DNA of 7,776 nt from Sulfurovum sp. (GTDB lineage Bacteria; Campylobacterota; Campylobacteria; Campylobacterales; Sulfurovaceae): NCBI GenBank assembly GCA_022729615.1, contig DZAQ01000064.1:1-7776 (forward strand). The letters run 5' to 3'. Below the pieces are notes generated by a model. It was not told where the DNA came from, did not search any database, and worked only from the letters and a program-made list of their open reading frames with translations. This document shows, in pieces, positions 5,192 through 7,776 of the stretch. The translations under genes were made by a program, and so were the position numbers. Numbering within the stretch: the stretch's first letter is position 1; every line of letters begins with the position of its first letter.

Positions 5192-7700
5192 ATTGAGTGC
5201 TCTTTTTATTGTTTTGAAGGTCGGAATTTCGATTGATCATTTCAAGATATCTTCCCTGATGGTGAACGGATTATACCTCAAACTCGATAAAAAGCTCATC
5301 CTGAGAGCCGATGAGGTGGTTTTGCCAGTAGAATCTAGGGAGAATGCTTTTTCTGATATTGGAGAGGATATAGACCGTATCAAAAATATTTTGCGCTATT
5401 TTGAAATGATTGAGTTTAAGGATATTCGCTTCAAAAACGAGAAGTATATGCTTCTTTTTAAAGACGATGTCATCTACCTCAAGAGTGATCAGTTCGATTT
5501 CGCTTCCCACAAGATCAATCGTGCAGGCGATGAACTGCATGCTGTGATCGATATGATCTACATTAAAAAATACGATATAAGACTTTCCGGAGAATTGAGA
5601 TATAACTACAAGCAAGATATCGCCTCACTTCAGGGAGTTGCAAAATATCGTGATATCGATGCAAACTATTTGGTCAATATCCAAAAAGATACTCTCGCAT
5701 ATACTGTCAAATCCAATGAATTTGGACAGCTCAAACCATTGATAGATCAATTTAACTTACCGCCCAGGATCGCGCCATGGATTACTGAGCGAGTCAAAGC
5801 GAAAAGATATCAACTCCTCAGTCTTTCCGGTCTAGCCAAGATCAATAAAAATGGAATAAAATTGTTCCCGGAATCCATCAAGGGTGAAGCTCTGCTCAAG
5901 GATGTCACCATAGAGTTCAATACCAAAATAGACAAACTTGTGGAGGCAGAGGAGGTTGAGGTTGCGTATAAAAACGATTCTCTCTACTTTGTGCTCAAAA
6001 ACCCTCTCTATCAAGGGCGTTCATTGGAGGGGAGCAGTGTCGCATTGACTCATCTAGCCGATCCAGAGCCCTCCGAGCTTCATCTTTTGCTCAAATTGGA
6101 TTCTCCTTTTGATGAAGAGATCCAAAAGATATTGAAATCCTACAATATCGGATTGCCGGTATTGCAAAAAAGCGGTACAACGGCGGCTCGGCTCAAGTTA
6201 GATGTAAATCTCAAAAGTAATAAAGCAGATTTTGACGGCAATTTTAGTCTCAGCAAGGGTGAAGTAATGATCGGGAGTGTGACACTGCCTGTCACAAAAG
6301 GGAATATCCACGCCAAAAATAGTATGATGAAATTTACCGATTTTGAGTTGGCGAACGCATCTTTTAAGAGTGCGGCAGAGGGAAGTTTGGACTTTGGCAA
6401 AAAAAGAGCCGATCTCGATCTTGATGTTGATTTTTTTTCCCTAGGCAAGAGGGAATCGCCTTTTGTTTCACTCAAAAAACTGAAGCTGCCAATGAAAATT
6501 GATTATAAAAAAGATGTTGTTATCGCGCTGCCGACACTCAAGACTACCGCTGCTCTCTCATTGAAGGATAATTCTGCCACGATGAGTATTGAAGATATAG
6601 AGATCTTGAAAAAATACCTTGTCGGATTGCCGATAAATATCGATGGCGGGAGGATAAAAATAGCCACAAAAGAGTATAAAAGTTTTCAATTTGAGGGGCA
6701 GATAAAGAGAAATGACTGCTTTTTGTATGAAAACGATCTCGCGTGTGCGACGCAAATACCTATCGAAGGCGTAGCAACTCAAGAGAGTCTGCTCCTCAAT
6801 GCCTTTGAGGGGCGATTGGCGCTAGAGAGCAAAAAATCACTTTTGACGCTTAAAAATCTCAATCTGGATCTGAAAAAACTTTTTGAAAGTTTCAAGGAGG
6901 AGTCGCAAAGAAGCGTCTCCAAAAAGGCAAGGGTAGTAGGAAGCAATAGCATTTTGCGATATGGCAAAGCCAAGCTTTTGACCGATAGATATGAACTTGA
7001 ATTTTCCGCCAATAAGGATTTTATTTTTGAGGGCTCTTTGGGTGAAGATAAGGTGAGTGTAGTCAAGAAAAGAGAGAATCTTGAAGTGAAAGCGATCGAG
7101 ATCGGAGATAAGATGCTGCACCCGCTGATCAATTTTGATGGATTGCAAGGCGGAAAATACAGCATCAAAATGTCAGGAATTCCAGGAAAGCAGGTCAAGG
7201 GAGTTATCGAATTGGATGGCGGCTTGATGAGCAATTTTAAAGTCTATAATAATCTCTTGGCATTTATCAATACGGTTCCGGCGCTGGCAACTTTCAACTC
7301 TCCCGGTTTTAACAATAAGGGGCTGAAGATCAAGAAGGGAACCGTCGAGTTTACCGTAACGGAAGGAAGGAAAATATCATTTGATTCTGTTTTGATCCAA
7401 GGAGAGTCTGCAACAATCTCCGGAGAGGGCAAGATAGATATAGAAGCACAGACGGTCAATGTTGATTTGGCTATCCAGGCGGCAAAAGCTGTCGGAAAAC
7501 TCATCGGTAACATCCCTGTTGTGGGATATATTTTGACCGGAGAGAGGCAAAGCATTATGACGGTAGGACTTCATATCGGCGGAACTTTGGAGAATCCAAA
7601 GATAGAGGTAAGTCCCATCAAGGATGCGCTTCTTTTTCCCCTCAGAGTGCTTGAGCGAAGTCTAATGGGTATCAGTGGAGAAAGGGAGAAGGCAAAATAG
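5127..7700 (+). CDS. AsmA/YhdP-like envelope protein
   Basis: Large protein (857 residues from ATG 5127) with one N-terminal membrane anchor (about residues 15-34, ILLLVAILSALFIVL) and a long beta-rich periplasmic part. The last 180 or so residues match an AsmA-like C-terminal domain: GKYSIKMSGIPG, LLAFINTVPAL, GKIDIEAQTVNVDLAIQ, GNIPVVGYILTG and GLHIGGTLENPKIEVSPI. The AsmA/TamB/YhdP group is known in E. coli for bridging the periplasm and supporting phospholipid transport to the outer membrane; that role here is inferred. YhdP of E. coli is about 1,260 residues, so this is a shorter relative. I chose ATG 5127 because AAAGAG lies 6 nt upstream; the ATG at 5121 touches that motif. The start region overlaps mltG by 65 nt on the opposite strand. 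A T8 run at 6431-6438 stays in frame. Confidence 0.85.
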   Translation: MKRALLNIHTVIRNRILLLVAILSALFIVLKVGISIDHFKISSLMVNGLYLKLDKKLILRADEVVLPVESRENAFSDIGEDIDRIKNILRYFEMIEFKDIRFKNEKYMLLFKDDVIYLKSDQFDFASHKINRAGDELHAVIDMIYIKKYDIRLSGELRYNYKQDIASLQGVAKYRDIDANYLVNIQKDTLAYTVKSNEFGQLKPLIDQFNLPPRIAPWITERVKAKRYQLLSLSGLAKINKNGIKLFPESIKGEALLKDVTIEFNTKIDKLVEAEEVEVAYKNDSLYFVLKNPLYQGRSLEGSSVALTHLADPEPSELHLLLKLDSPFDEEIQKILKSYNIGLPVLQKSGTTAARLKLDVNLKSNKADFDGNFSLSKGEVMIGSVTLPVTKGNIHAKNSMMKFTDFELANASFKSAAEGSLDFGKKRADLDLDVDFFSLGKRESPFVSLKKLKLPMKIDYKKDVVIALPTLKTTAALSLKDNSATMSIEDIEILKKYLVGLPINIDGGRIKIATKEYKSFQFEGQIKRNDCFLYENDLACATQIPIEGVATQESLLLNAFEGRLALESKKSLLTLKNLNLDLKKLFESFKEESQRSVSKKARVVGSNSILRYGKAKLLTDRYELEFSANKDFIFEGSLGEDKVSVVKKRENLEVKAIEIGDKMLHPLINFDGLQGGKYSIKMSGIPGKQVKGVIELDGGLMSNFKVYNNLLAFINTVPALATFNSPGFNNKGLKIKKGTVEFTVTEGRKISFDSVLIQGESATISGEGKIDIEAQTVNVDLAIQAAKAVGKLIGNIPVVGYILTGERQSIMTVGLHIGGTLENPKIEVSPIKDALLFPLRVLERSLMGISGEREKAK

Positions 7701-7776
7701 GACTAAATCTCCCCATCACATCCATACCGTTTTTTTTCACTTTATCACATTTTATACGATAATTATACTACAAAAG
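7701..7776 (+). promoter_or_regulatory. Non-coding right edge with promoter-like sequence
   Basis: After the AsmA-like stop there is a T8 run (7730-7737) without a strong hairpin in front: GGGAGA (7684-7689) pairs with TCTCCC (7708-7713) over an 18-nt loop, but the T-run is 17 nt further on, so this is not a classical terminator. The final 36 nt are A/T-rich, with TATACT at 7764-7769 and a weak TTTATC 17 nt upstream, suggesting a promoter for a rightward gene beyond the window. The opposite strand also reads TATAAT (7767-7762), so direction is uncertain. Confidence 0.3.

Noticed and set aside
6431..6438. T8 homopolymer in the AsmA-like gene as a phase-variation tract
   Set aside because: The frame continues normally through it, known switching tracts in this group are mostly G/C runs, and 8 T is unremarkable in A/T-rich DNA.
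7684..7737. Intrinsic terminator after the AsmA-like gene
   Set aside because: The 6-bp stem has an 18-nt loop and the T-run begins 17 nt after the stem, so the geometry does not fit.
7674..7739. Short minus-strand frame (about 21 codons) starting GTG AAA AAA AAC
   Set aside because: No ribosome binding site or recognisable product, and it ends inside the AsmA-like gene.
1..7776. CRISPR array, tRNA, rRNA, insertion sequence or prophage genes
   Set aside because: No regularly spaced repeats, cloverleaf, transposase motifs or attachment-site duplications were seen on either strand.

Overview
The window reads as chromosomal DNA from a free-living member of the Campylobacterota (Epsilonproteobacteria), of the Sulfurimonas / Sulfurovum / Nitratiruptor kind. 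That is inferred from the AT-rich but not extreme composition, tightly packed or overlapping genes and the protein style. No rRNA or other marker is present, so the placement is moderate at best. There are seven protein genes and no RNA genes, CRISPR array, insertion sequence or prophage. No gap between genes exceeds about 150 bases.

Left block (8-3237, all minus strand, so read right to left): a degenerate NtrC-like protein with a Fis-type DNA-binding end; a PAS protein overlapping it by 20 nt; a 107-nt gap holding a good promoter; the ammonium channel gene amtB; and the P-II gene glnK. AmtB and P-II are a standard pair: the channel takes up ammonium and P-II plugs it when nitrogen is plentiful. 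The two genes upstream look like an NtrB/NtrC pair that has lost its enzymatic parts. The NtrC-like protein has no receiver domain, no GAFTGA sigma-54 loop, no Walker B acids and neither arginine finger. The PAS protein has no H-box and no ATP-binding G boxes. No sigma-54 promoter is visible before amtB. Both upstream regions (before the NtrC-like gene and before amtB) carry a TACAA ... TTGTA inverted pair of almost equal spacing next to the -10, which could be a shared operator.

Middle (about 3247-4240, plus strand): a short divergent gap and a stand-alone DUF234 protein. It has the winged helix and nuclease-like end of the archaeal-type ATPase family but no ATPase domain. Its natural start seems to lie upstream of the first usual start codon, possibly at ATA 3347.

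Right block (4232-7700): mltG (minus; endolytic murein transglycosylase, cell wall) and a large AsmA/YhdP-like envelope protein (plus). They are arranged head to head, with start regions overlapping by about 65 nt, so each promoter must lie inside the other gene. mltG also overlaps the DUF234 gene tail to tail by 9 nt. The last 76 nt are non-coding and contain promoter-like AT-rich sequence that probably serves a gene outside the window.

The candidate for something under-described is the enzyme-dead NtrB/NtrC-like pair beside amtB-glnK, together with its possible operator.
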